Shown here: piece by piece, positions 52,085-60,233 of the stretch
Position numbering within the stretch: the first letter of the stretch is position 1
How the letters are laid out: every line of letters begins with the position of its first letter
Assembly (NCBI RefSeq): GCF_016734765.1
Contig: NZ_JAERQE010000004.1
Span: forward strand, 124,001-188,000
Source: Microvirga soli
GTDB taxonomy: Bacteria > Pseudomonadota > Alphaproteobacteria > Rhizobiales > Beijerinckiaceae
Length of the DNA: 64,000 nt
Reading direction: 5' to 3'
Position numbers and translations under genes: made by a program
The notes under the pieces: model-generated
Database searches by the model: none
What the model saw: only the letters and a program-made list of their open reading frames with translations
Told to the model about the DNA's origin: nothing

Positions 52085-52120
52085 GAGGCTCCGGCGGCAA
52101 TGCCGGGGCCTCACTTTTTT
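52085..52120 (+). terminator. Terminator of RTX gene
   Basis: An 11-base stem GAGGCTCCGGC / GCCGGGGCCTC with one wobble pair and a 6-base loop is followed by AC and six T, 23 bases after the stop. Confidence 0.9.
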
Positions 52121-52236
52121 GTGCGCCCCTGCGGAGGCGAAGACCTGAGACTTGACGGGGCGGGACCGCACGCCGACCGTAGCGGAATGAGCATCCCAGA
52201 GGAGAAGGGGGTGCGAGCCCCAACTTAGGAGACCCT

Positions 52237-53256
52237 ATGGCGTCAGAACAGAACCTCCAGATCATCCTTGCTTCACGTCCGACCGGCCGCCCGTCGCACG
52301 ATAATTTCAACCTCGTGCGCACCCCGATTCCAACTGTCGCTGAAGGTCAGGTGCTGCTGAAAATTCGCTATCTGTCGCTCGATCCTTACATGCGGGGCCG
52401 CATGAGCGCTGCTAAGTCCTATGCGGCAGCGGTGGAGATCGGGCAGGTCATGGAGGCCGGCACGGTCGCCGAGGTGATCGAGAGCCGCCATCCCGACTAC
52501 AAGCCCGGTGACTTCGTTCTCTCCTATTCCGGCTGGCAGTCCTATGCCGTGGCGGATGCCAAGGCCCTGCGCAAGCTCGACCCGAACCAGGCTCCGGTAA
52601 CCACTGCTGTCGGTGTTCTCGGTATGCCGGGTTTCACCGCCTATGCGGGCCTGCTCACCCTCGGCCAGCCCAAACCGGGTGAAACCGTAGTCGTGGCCGC
52701 CGCGAGCGGACCCGTCGGCTCGGCCGTCGGGCAGATCGCGAAGATCAAAGGCGCACGGGCCATCGGCATCGCCGGCGGGCATGAGAAATGCGCGCTGGTG
52801 CGGGACGAGTTCGGCTTCGATGCCGCGCTGGACCACCGCTCGCCCACCTTTGCCGAGGATCTCCGGGCGGCCTGTCCTGACGGGATCGACGTCTATTTCG
52901 AGAATGTGGGCGGCGCGGTTTGGGACGCGGTCTTTCCCCTGCTCAACACCTTTGCGCGCATCCCTGTCTGCGGTCTTGTCGCACAATACAATGCGACAGG
53001 CCCTTTCGAAGGCCCGGATCGCCTGCCTATCCTCATGCGCGACGTGCTCACCAAGAGCCTGACCATCCGCGGCTTCATCCAGCGCGAGTTCAGCGCCCAG
53101 TACCCGGCCTTTCTCCGGGAGATGAGCGGGTGGATCGCGGATGGGAGAGTGAAGTACAAGGAGGACATCGTTCAGGGACTCGAGAACGCCCCGGAAGCCT
53201 TCATCGGCCTGCTCGAGGGCCGGAACTTCGGCAAGCTGATCATCAAGGTTGCCTAA
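52237..53256 (+). CDS. NADP-dependent oxidoreductase, CurA-like (zinc-free MDR)
   Basis: A 339-residue medium-chain reductase without zinc ligands, like the curcumin/2-alkenal reductases. Marks are YLSLDPYMRGRMSAAKSYA, PGDFVLSYSGWQSYAVADA, the Rossmann loop VVVAAASGPVGSAVGQIAKI, and YFENVGGAVWDAVFPLLN. It probably reduces alpha,beta-unsaturated carbonyls, but substrate is inferred from family. TAGGAG precedes the ATG. It stands as a single gene. Confidence 0.9.
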   Translation: MASEQNLQIILASRPTGRPSHDNFNLVRTPIPTVAEGQVLLKIRYLSLDPYMRGRMSAAKSYAAAVEIGQVMEAGTVAEVIESRHPDYKPGDFVLSYSGWQSYAVADAKALRKLDPNQAPVTTAVGVLGMPGFTAYAGLLTLGQPKPGETVVVAAASGPVGSAVGQIAKIKGARAIGIAGGHEKCALVRDEFGFDAALDHRSPTFAEDLRAACPDGIDVYFENVGGAVWDAVFPLLNTFARIPVCGLVAQYNATGPFEGPDRLPILMRDVLTKSLTIRGFIQREFSAQYPAFLREMSGWIADGRVKYKEDIVQGLENAPEAFIGLLEGRNFGKLIIKVA

Positions 53257-53271
53257 GCCTGCCCGGTGCGG

Positions 53272-53291
53272 AAGGCGGCACGCGCCGCCTT
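53272..53291 (+). terminator. Hairpin after CurA-like gene
   Basis: An 8-base perfect stem AAGGCGGC / GCCGCCTT with a 4-base loop, 16 bases after the stop, followed only by TTTC. Weak terminator or stabilising structure. Confidence 0.45.
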
Positions 53292-53406
53292 TCGGGCCCG
53301 GCTCAACTTCCCTGGGGTGACGAAAGCCTTTCTTAACGCTATAGAGCCAGGCTTCGAACCCGCAAAGGCGGCTCCACCCCTGTTCCATCTTGCGTAGGCC
53401 CGGCTC

Positions 53407-54015
53407 ATGCCCTTTTCCGTTCTGGACCTCGTCGTTATCGGTATCGTCCTGATCTCGGCTCTCCTTGCTGCCGTGCGCGGCTTCACCCGCGAGGTGCTCG
53501 CCATCGTGGCCTGGGTGGTTGCGGCCGCCGCTGCCTGGTACCTGCACCCGACCGCCCTGCCGATCGCCCAGCAATACATCAGCAGCAACACGGTCGCGCT
53601 GGTGGCAACCATCGGGGCCATCTTCGTTATCACCCTGATCATCGTGTCGATCATCACGGTGCAGATCTCCGACCTGATCCTCGATTCCCGCATCGGTGCG
53701 CTCGACCGGACCCTGGGCCTCTTCTTCGGGGCGGCCCGCGGCTTCCTGATCTGCGTGATCGGCTGGGCCTTCCTGGGCTGGCTGCTCCAGGGCCAGGAGC
53801 CCGCATGGGCCGCCGCCTCCAAGACCCGCCCGGCCATGGAGAACACCCGCGACAACATCATCGCCATGCTGCCGGAGAATGCCGAGGCCCTGATTCAGCG
53901 CCTGCGCAACAAGGATGCTGGACCGACCGAAGCGGAGCCGGCCGAGCCCGATCCGCAGCGCCCGGCTGCACCCGCCGCTCCGGCTGCGCCCCAGGCACCG
54001 CAGCGGCGCAGCTGA
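53407..54015 (+). CDS. cvpA: CvpA family protein
   Basis: A 202-residue inner-membrane protein with four helices (about 4-24, 30-50, 63-87 and 103-123). LDLVVIGIVLISALLAAVRG and FTREVLAIVAWVVAAAAAWY are typical, as is DRTLGLFFGAARGFL. The C-terminus is Pro/Ala-rich. It lies 105 bases before purF, the same arrangement as in E. coli, where cvpA affects colicin V production and envelope stress. Confidence 0.93.
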   Translation: MPFSVLDLVVIGIVLISALLAAVRGFTREVLAIVAWVVAAAAAWYLHPTALPIAQQYISSNTVALVATIGAIFVITLIIVSIITVQISDLILDSRIGALDRTLGLFFGAARGFLICVIGWAFLGWLLQGQEPAWAAASKTRPAMENTRDNIIAMLPENAEALIQRLRNKDAGPTEAEPAEPDPQRPAAPAAPAAPQAPQRRS

Positions 54016-54120
54016 GCCTCGGAACCTGACGGCAGCGTCAGAATAGACGTTGGCGTTTGGCGCGAGGACGACTACATAAGGGCGGCGCCGGTGGAGGCGC
54101 GAATCCCAAAGGTATGATCG

Positions 54121-55608
54121 ATGTCTGCTTTGTCCGAGACGTGGCAGGTCGCGCCTAAACAGGTGGACCTCGACCTCGAAGGCGATACCCTGCGTGAAGA
54201 ATGCGGTGTCTTCGGCATCTATGGGCACCCGGACGCGGCGGCCATCACGGCCCTGGGCCTCCACGCCCTGCAACACCGGGGCCAGGAGGCGGCCGGCATC
54301 GTCACCTTCAACGGCTCGGTCTTCAACTCCGAGCGCAGGCTCGGCCTCGTGGGCGACAACTTCTCCGACCGGGCGACCATCGAGCGCCTGGAGGGCATCT
54401 CGGCCATCGGCCATACCCGCTACTCGACCACCGGCGAGACCGTGCTGCGCAACGTGCAGCCGCTCTTTGCCGAGCTTGACGGCGGCGGCTTCGCGGTGGC
54501 CCATAACGGCAATCTCACCAACGGCCTGACCCTTCGCCGCAACCTGATCCGCGACGGCGCGATCTGCCAGTCGACCACCGACACGGAGGTGATCGTCCAC
54601 CTAGTCGCTCGCAGCCGCAAGGACCGGGTCATCGACCGTTTCGTCGAAGCGATCCAGAAGATCGAGGGCGCCTTCGCCCTGGTGGCGCTCACCAACAAGA
54701 AGCTGATCGGTGCCCGCGACCCGCTGGGCATTCGCCCGCTGGTTCTGGGCGAGCTCGACGGCCGCTACATTCTCGCTTCCGAGACCTGCGCCCTCGACAT
54801 CATCGGCGCCCGCTTCGTCCGCGACATCGAGAACGGTGAATGCGTGGTGATCTCGGATGAGGGCATCGAGTCGTTCCGCTACGCCCCGCAAGTGGCGCCC
54901 CGCCCCGATATCTTCGAGTACATCTACTTCGCCAGGCCGGATTCCGTGGTGAACGGCCACAGCGTCTACGAAATCCGCAAGGGCATGGGCCGCGAGCTGG
55001 CCCTCGAATCCCCTGCCAATGCCGATGTGGTGATCCCGGTGCCGGATTCCGGCGTGCCGGCGGCGCTCGGTTATGCCCAGACCTGCGGGCTGCCTTACGA
55101 GCTCGGCATCATCCGCAATCACTATGTCGGCCGCACCTTCATCCAGCCGACCCAGTCGGTGCGCGAGCTCGGGGTGCGCATGAAGCACTCGGCCAACCGC
55201 GCCGCCATCGCCGGCAAGAGCATCGTGCTCGTGGACGATAGCCTCGTGCGCGGCACCACCTCGGTGAAGATCGTCCGCATGATGCGCGAGGCCGGCGCTA
55301 GGGAAGTGCATTTCCGCATCTCCAGCCCGCCGATCACGCATCCCGACTTCTACGGCATCGACACGCCGGAGAAGGAGAAGCTGCTCGCAGCCACCCATGA
55401 CCTGGAGCAGATGCGCCAGTATATCGGGGCGGATTCGCTGGCCTTCCTGTCCATCGAGGGCGTCTACCGCGCCATGGGCGAGACCGGCCGCAACGCGGCG
55501 CAGCCGCAATTCACCGACCATTGCTTCACGGGCGACTACCCGACGCCGCTGACGGACCTCACCGTCGCCACCCCGCGCCGTCTTGCGGTTCTTGCCGAAG
55601 CCGACTGA
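54121..55608 (+). CDS. purF: Amidophosphoribosyltransferase
   Basis: First step of purine synthesis: glutamine amide transferred to PRPP. The protein is 495 residues. A propeptide-like N-terminus precedes the nucleophile C28 in EECGVFGIYGH; glutaminase signatures are LHALQHRGQEAAGI and IGHTRYSTTGE. The PRPP loop is VLVDDSLVRGTTSVKI. Cysteines of a 4Fe-4S-type enzyme are not obvious. The SDR gene begins 6 bases after its stop. Confidence 0.96.
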   Translation: MSALSETWQVAPKQVDLDLEGDTLREECGVFGIYGHPDAAAITALGLHALQHRGQEAAGIVTFNGSVFNSERRLGLVGDNFSDRATIERLEGISAIGHTRYSTTGETVLRNVQPLFAELDGGGFAVAHNGNLTNGLTLRRNLIRDGAICQSTTDTEVIVHLVARSRKDRVIDRFVEAIQKIEGAFALVALTNKKLIGARDPLGIRPLVLGELDGRYILASETCALDIIGARFVRDIENGECVVISDEGIESFRYAPQVAPRPDIFEYIYFARPDSVVNGHSVYEIRKGMGRELALESPANADVVIPVPDSGVPAALGYAQTCGLPYELGIIRNHYVGRTFIQPTQSVRELGVRMKHSANRAAIAGKSIVLVDDSLVRGTTSVKIVRMMREAGAREVHFRISSPPITHPDFYGIDTPEKEKLLAATHDLEQMRQYIGADSLAFLSIEGVYRAMGETGRNAAQPQFTDHCFTGDYPTPLTDLTVATPRRLAVLAEAD

Positions 55609-55614
55609 GGAACC

Positions 55615-56358
55615 ATGGACAAGCCTCTCCAGAACCGCGTCGCGGTCGTCACCGGCGCCTCGCGCGGCATCGGCCGCGCGGCGGCCCTCGCCCTGGCCGA
55701 GGCCGGCGCGCATGTGATCGCGCTGGCCCGCACCCAGGGTGCGCTCGAATCCCTCGACGACGAGATCCGCGCCAAGGGCGGTTCGGCCACACTCGTGCCG
55801 GTGAATCTGAAGGACCTGGAGGCGCTCGACCGCCTGGGCGCCGCGATCCACCAGCGCTGGGGCAAGCTCGACATCCTGCTCGGCAATGCCGGCCAGCTCG
55901 GCGAACTCGCGCCGCTTGCCCATATCGACCAGCCGGTCTGGGACGAGGTGATGGCGGTGAACGTCACGGCCAATTACCGCCTGATCCGCTCCCTCGACCC
56001 GCTGCTGCGCGCCTCGGATGCGGGCCGCGCGATCTTCATCACCTCGGGCGCCGCCCACAAGCACAAGGCCTATTGGGGCGTCTATGCGGTCTCGAAGGCG
56101 GCCCTCGAAGCACTCGTTCGCACCTACGCGGCCGAGACGGTGACGACGCCGGTTCGGGCGATGCTGCTGAACCCCGGCCCGCTTCGCACCAGCATGCGCC
56201 GCGCCGCCATGCCCGGTGAGGATCCGCTCACCCTCAGGACGCCGGAAGAGCTTGCGCCGCACATCGTGAAACTCGCCCTGCCCTCATGGACCGAAACCGG
56301 CAAGATCTACGACTTCACGCAGGACGGCAAAGTCATCGAGCCGCAGCCGCCGGCTTAA
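55615..56358 (+). CDS. Short-chain dehydrogenase/reductase (SDR family)
   Basis: A 247-residue NAD(P)-binding oxidoreductase. The cofactor loop is VTGASRGIGRAAALAL, LGNAG marks the adenine-binding strand, and catalytic Ser (IFITSGAA), Tyr and Lys (VYAVSKAAL) are intact. The substrate is unknown. It follows purF by 6 bases with GAGGAACC as ribosome-binding site, so it is probably co-transcribed with cvpA-purF; this order recurs in Rhizobiales. Confidence 0.92.
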   Translation: MDKPLQNRVAVVTGASRGIGRAAALALAEAGAHVIALARTQGALESLDDEIRAKGGSATLVPVNLKDLEALDRLGAAIHQRWGKLDILLGNAGQLGELAPLAHIDQPVWDEVMAVNVTANYRLIRSLDPLLRASDAGRAIFITSGAAHKHKAYWGVYAVSKAALEALVRTYAAETVTTPVRAMLLNPGPLRTSMRRAAMPGEDPLTLRTPEELAPHIVKLALPSWTETGKIYDFTQDGKVIEPQPPA

Positions 56359-56359
56359 G

Positions 56360-57664
56360 TCACCCGAAGCGGCCGACCATTTCCCGGCGCACCCGGACGG
56401 CGAGCCGCTCCGCATCGAGCGCCACGTCGTCCTCTGTTACCGCACTGCCTGCGGCAACATCGCGGATGAGGCGCACGCCGTGCGCCAGCCCGATGGGCAG
56501 CATGCGCGCCGCCTTGCTGCGGGAGGCCGGTACGAGCCGGCCATAGACCGTATAGCCGCCCTCCCCGTCCAGCATCTCGCCAACTTTAAGTTCGCGCTTG
56601 GCCACCGCCACCGCGTCGCCGCGCCAGGCACGGGTGGAGCCCGTCGGCTCCCCGCGCAGGGCCGCGCTCAGCACCGAGATCGACAGCTCCAGGCCGATCA
56701 GGTGGAAGGGCTTGTACATGGCGGCATAGCGGCCGGTTGAGTCGGTCGGCAGTCCGTATTGCTTGAAGCAGGCGGCGGCATAATCGTTGGGGGCTTTGAG
56801 CACCACATAGACGCCCCAGCGCAGGTCGCGGAACACGGGTCGCCCGTCCCGTTCGAGCGACGACACCACCTCGACCATGCCGTCGCGGTCGAGCTGGCCG
56901 CCGACGCTCTTCGGGCGCAGCACCTGGGCGAGATCGTCGACCCCGCAGGGCGGAAAGCGCAAGCCCTCCTCCGGCACGTCGAGATCGCAGGCATTGGCGA
57001 TGGCCGCCATCTCGATGGCCGATTTGGTGCCGTCGAGAAACGAGTTGAACATCTGCGGGTTCATGCCCCCGGCCTTGGCCTGCTCGGGGGTGAGGCCGTA
57101 ATGGGTCCAGACATCGTCCGGCGTGACGCTGTGGTAAACAGGCAGGTACTTGGTGCCCTTGCCAGCGGCCGCCACGGTGAAGCCGGCAGCCCTGGCCCAG
57201 TCGACCATCTCGGACACGAGCGCCGGCTGGTCGCCATAGGCCATGGAATAGACCACGCCCCGCTCCCGCGCCCTCTCGGCAAGCAGGGGGCCGGCCAGCA
57301 CATCCGCCTCCACGTTGACCATGACGATGTGCCGACCGGCCTCGATGGCGGCGAGCGCATGGCGGATCCCCGCCTCCGGGTGCCCGGTCGCCTCGATGAC
57401 GACCTCCACGTCATCCGCCCGGCAGGCCTCGAGCCCATCGGCGACAAAGCGGGTGCCGGCGATCCTGGCGTCATCCCAGCCGACGGTTCGGCAGGCCTCC
57501 CTCGCCCGGTCCGGGTCGAGATCGGCGATCACCGCGACATCGAGGCCCGGAATGGTCGGCACCTGGGCGAGGAACATGGATCCGAACTTGCCTGCGCCAA
57601 TCAGTCCCACGCGGATGGGCCGGCCAGTGTCAAAACGCTGGCGTAGCAAGGCTGACAGGTTCAT
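56360..57664 (-). CDS. NAD(P)-dependent oxidoreductase, homoserine dehydrogenase-like with SAF domain
   Basis: A 434-residue protein. The N-terminal Rossmann fold shows RVGLIGAGKFGSMFLAQVPT; the middle resembles homoserine dehydrogenase or GFO/IDH-type enzymes (VEVVIEATGHPEAGIRHALA). The C-terminal about 90 residues form an SAF-like domain (VAKRELKVGEMLDGEGGYTV). Such proteins act in sugar-acid breakdown in some bacteria, but the substrate here is unknown. It is convergent with the SDR gene (one base between stops) and divergent from the RTX gene at 57852. Confidence 0.85.
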   Translation of the reverse strand: MNLSALLRQRFDTGRPIRVGLIGAGKFGSMFLAQVPTIPGLDVAVIADLDPDRAREACRTVGWDDARIAGTRFVADGLEACRADDVEVVIEATGHPEAGIRHALAAIEAGRHIVMVNVEADVLAGPLLAERARERGVVYSMAYGDQPALVSEMVDWARAAGFTVAAAGKGTKYLPVYHSVTPDDVWTHYGLTPEQAKAGGMNPQMFNSFLDGTKSAIEMAAIANACDLDVPEEGLRFPPCGVDDLAQVLRPKSVGGQLDRDGMVEVVSSLERDGRPVFRDLRWGVYVVLKAPNDYAAACFKQYGLPTDSTGRYAAMYKPFHLIGLELSISVLSAALRGEPTGSTRAWRGDAVAVAKRELKVGEMLDGEGGYTVYGRLVPASRSKAARMLPIGLAHGVRLIRDVAAGSAVTEDDVALDAERLAVRVRREMVGRFG

Positions 57665-57851
57665 GGGCGGCGCTCCAATCGTGGGTTTTTCTACCCTTCA
57701 AGCTCGAAGCTGCGGCCTGCCCTGTCAATGACAACCTCTGTGCGCCAGAACACATCCTTTCGTTAGGTAATAGCATTATGTCAATCAGCGTCTGCTTCTA
57801 TTCCATTCTGATTCGAGCCAAGAGCAAGATCGCATTTTGGGGACCCCTACG

Positions 57852-58415
57852 ATGACCACGAGAACCACTTCCAAGACCGGCTGGACCATGCCGAGCCTCG
57901 GCCAGGATGCCCTGTGGGGCGCGGCTGCCTTCGAGATGCCTCCCATGGGCACGCCCGGCAGAGACGTGCTCAGAGGCGGCGATGGCGTCGACGGCATCAT
58001 GGGCTTCGGCGGCAACGACACCATCTATGGCAATGGCGGCAACGACGCCATCATGGGCAACGAAGGCAACGACAAGCTCTATGGCGGCGCCGGCGCGGAC
58101 CACTTCCGCTTCGACACCAAGCTGAATGCGAAGACCAACGTCGACAGGATCATGGACTTCAAGCCGGACGAGGACGTGCTCGAGCTGGCCCGCTCCCCCT
58201 TCAGCAAGGCCGGCAAGGCCGGGGGCGTGCTGAAAGAGTCGGCCTTCTACGTCGGCAAGAAGGCCCACGATAAGGACGACCGCATCATCTACGACAAGAA
58301 GACTGGTTCGCTCTACTACGACAAGGATGGCAAAGGCGGCGCGGAGCAGATCAAGTTCGCCACCTTGTATAAGAACCCGACCATCGCTCATGATGATTTC
58401 GTGATCGCCTACTGA
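57852..58415 (+). CDS. Small RTX-type calcium-binding protein
   Basis: A 187-residue protein from ATG 57852, with GGGGA upstream. Residues about 35-85 hold RTX repeats (GGDGVDGIMGFGGNDTIYGN, GGNDAIMGNEGNDKLYGGAG). The C-terminal half repeats the module of the protein at 50805: FDTKLNAKTNVDRIMDFKPD, IIYDKKTGSLYYDKDGKGG and a final DDFVIAY, which may be a type I secretion signal. Its own terminator follows. No secretion genes nearby. Confidence 0.88.
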   Translation: MTTRTTSKTGWTMPSLGQDALWGAAAFEMPPMGTPGRDVLRGGDGVDGIMGFGGNDTIYGNGGNDAIMGNEGNDKLYGGAGADHFRFDTKLNAKTNVDRIMDFKPDEDVLELARSPFSKAGKAGGVLKESAFYVGKKAHDKDDRIIYDKKTGSLYYDKDGKGGAEQIKFATLYKNPTIAHDDFVIAY

Positions 58416-58439
58416 GCCTGCCATCGCGCATGAAAAACC

Positions 58440-58469
58440 AAGCCCTTCCGTGACCGGAGGGGCTTTTTT
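58440..58469. terminator. Bidirectional terminator between RTX and Cys-rich genes
   Basis: A 10-base stem AGCCCTTCCG / CGGAGGGGCT with one wobble pair and a 4-base loop. Six T follow on the plus strand, and an A tract (GAAAAACC) precedes it, giving a T tract for the minus strand too. Confidence 0.88.
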
Positions 58470-58480
58470 GTTGGGGCCTG

Positions 58481-58744
58481 CTATTGCCGTCGCAGCACGG
58501 CCTCGAAGCTGGTGCGCTGGGAGATCCAGAATTCCCGGTGCTCGTGCATGTCCTCCAGCACCGCATCGGCGAAGCGCTTGCGGTCTTCGAAATAGCACGG
58601 CGGGCCATAGCCGCCCTGGCAGCAGCCCTGGTTGCGGCACTTGCGCCGGCGGCAGGTGGACGGCACCTGGATCACGTCGGCGAGGCGCCTTAAGACATCG
58701 TCGGCATCGGGCATGCGGGACAGGATGGTGCGAACACGGCTCAT
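58481..58744 (-). CDS. Small cysteine-rich protein, function unknown
   Basis: An 87-residue protein from ATG 58744. A compact Cys motif, TCRRRKCRNQGCCQGGYGPP followed by C, gives five cysteines in about 21 residues; the C-terminus is helical (FADAVLEDMHEHREFW). No signal or membrane helix is present. The spacing suggests metal binding, possibly zinc or iron. Similar small proteins are recalled from other Rhizobiales. It shares a terminator with the convergent RTX gene and has no operon partner. Confidence 0.7.
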   Translation of the reverse strand: MSRVRTILSRMPDADDVLRRLADVIQVPSTCRRRKCRNQGCCQGGYGPPCYFEDRKRFADAVLEDMHEHREFWISQRTSFEAVLRRQ

Positions 58745-59274
58745 GCTGAAACCTCATGGATGAAAGAGTTGAATGAAAAGGTGGGTCAGACAGGCATGAC
58801 CTTGCGGGCTCAGGAGCCGTTTTCGGCTCCGAGCCTTTCAAGGCAATCGAGGGAGGCGCGAATGGCAGCCCGGCTCGATGATGGATGGTGAGTAGAAGAG
58901 CCGAGATGCCTCTTCGCGCACGGCTCCTTTAGGCGGACAGGCGAGGCCGGCCCGGTGACCGTTCCAGGCGGGGTCCGTCTGCTCGACGGGGGCCTTGAAC
59001 CGATTCCGACCACCGGCATACAGCCTGGGCCTCCTGTCGATGAAGCTTGCGAAGCCGCACCACAGGACCATGCCTGCCTCCACACTGCGACGCCTCGCGA
59101 GCGCGCCCCTCGTCAGAGGCAGGTCTAACAAACGATATAGCCGAGGTTAGGAGAATTGTCAAGAACAAAAGAGGAACATCGCTCATGGGTGTCACATGGC
59201 TTATCTTGGAAATTATTAGGAGATATGAAACCCCGTAACTTCAACTTGATCAGCCAAATCTACTGAGAGCCACG
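58745..59274. other. 530-base region without a supported gene
   Basis: Open frames on both strands here (such as 58810-59195, minus) have no recognisable similarity, no good ribosome-binding site and shadow one another. GC is high to about 59130 and then drops sharply into the AT-rich gene at 59275. It may be decayed sequence beside an acquired segment. Confidence 0.5.
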
Positions 59275-59982
59275 ATGTCCAAACGGATGCTAGATCTGGG
59301 CCTTTTAGTGCTTACGTTCGTGTTCCTCGTATTCATAACGATTGGCAATGAGGATCCAGTAGTCCGGCAATCTTTGTTTGCAAATGCCTTGCCCGAGCAC
59401 CTCTGGCATGCAAAAGCGATCTATAAGGTAATGTATGATATCGGTATCGGCGGCCTACTCAGCTTAATTTTCTACCTGTTGCTTGTTAGGATTCCTGAGA
59501 ATGCTAAGCGCCGGCGCATCCGCCATAGCTTGGAGCGCCAATACAAAATCTTCAAGCAAGATTGTTTATATGTAATAGTTGGCATTACAGATCATTTGAT
59601 TGATCCTGATAAAGTCGACGAACTTCTCGATCAGAAGGCATTCAGAGAATACTTCACGCAAAGAGTCTTACCGTCGCAAGATCGATGGCACGTCTTCCTT
59701 AACAATGTTGATGAGGCAGCCTTACTGAGGATAATTAACGCTGTTGATCTCTTTCGGGAGGAGATTGCCTTCGCACTCAGCGCGACAGAGATCTCATCGG
59801 ACGAGGCGTTCCAGTTCTTCAAGCGCCTATCTGGTGTCATTCACTCGATCAGGAGCACGGAACTCGGGTATGATGAAATCAAGCCTTTATCGAGATTTCT
59901 GTGGACGCTTTTCTCGGGCTTTGACTTTGTTACAGGCTACCGCAAGGAAGACTTGGTGGCTAAGATGATCAGGTCGATATAG
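59275..59982 (+). CDS. Orphan membrane protein in an AT-rich segment
   Basis: A 235-residue protein from ATG 59275. Two hydrophobic helices are near the N-terminus (LGLLVLTFVFLVFITIG at about 8-24 and IGIGGLLSLIFYLLLVRI at about 56-73), followed by a charged, probably cytoplasmic, helical domain of about 160 residues. No family recognised. Base composition is visibly poorer in GC than all neighbours, and codon use includes many A/T-ending codons (tta, aat, ata), pointing to recent acquisition. Ribosome-binding site weak (GAGAGCC). No partner gene in the same segment. Confidence 0.75.
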   Translation: MSKRMLDLGLLVLTFVFLVFITIGNEDPVVRQSLFANALPEHLWHAKAIYKVMYDIGIGGLLSLIFYLLLVRIPENAKRRRIRHSLERQYKIFKQDCLYVIVGITDHLIDPDKVDELLDQKAFREYFTQRVLPSQDRWHVFLNNVDEAALLRIINAVDLFREEIAFALSATEISSDEAFQFFKRLSGVIHSIRSTELGYDEIKPLSRFLWTLFSGFDFVTGYRKEDLVAKMIRSI

Positions 59983-60055
59983 GGCCTTCAGAATTCATAA
60001 ACGGATTTCGATAGCTGCTGTCTGCGCACATAGAGACTGTCTTATTCAAAACGAC

Positions 60056-60091
60056 TGTTCGGAAGTTTGAATAGCCCGATGTGTCCGAACA
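60056..60091. repeat. TGTTCGGA...TCCGAACA inverted repeat
   Basis: An 8-base perfect stem with a 20-base loop, 74 bases after the orphan gene, near the 3' edge of the AT-rich segment. It could be an end of the acquired segment or a weak terminator. Confidence 0.45.
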
Positions 60092-60124
60092 TCACTGTTA
60101 GGAGTGTCAATGAGAGCCGGTGAA

Positions 60125-60157
60125 ACGTGGATGGCCGGGACGAGCCCGGCCATGACG
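60125..60157. repeat. GGCCGGG palindrome with ACGTGGAT flank
   Basis: ACGTGGATGGCCGGG and the complementary CCCGGCCATGACG enclose ACGAG. It shares the CGTGGAT flank with the right-hand unit at 63292-63326, making it a member of the same family with a different stem sequence. Confidence 0.75.
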
Positions 60158-60233
60158 CGGTGAGTGGGGCGGCGTTCCTGGTGTCGAGCGTCGCATCAAG
60201 GGTGTCCCGATGCGAGCGCCCTCCCCACCCCGC

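Noticed and set aside
52273-54600. A 775-codon minus-strand open frame
   Set aside because: It runs antisense to three genes (CurA-like, cvpA, purF) with clear motifs and crosses their intergenic gaps without similarity to any family.
58810-59195. Overlapping minus-strand open frames near the AT-rich segment
   Set aside because: Three frames overlap without ribosome-binding sites or recognisable motifs; Arg/Pro/Ser-rich composition suggests chance frames.
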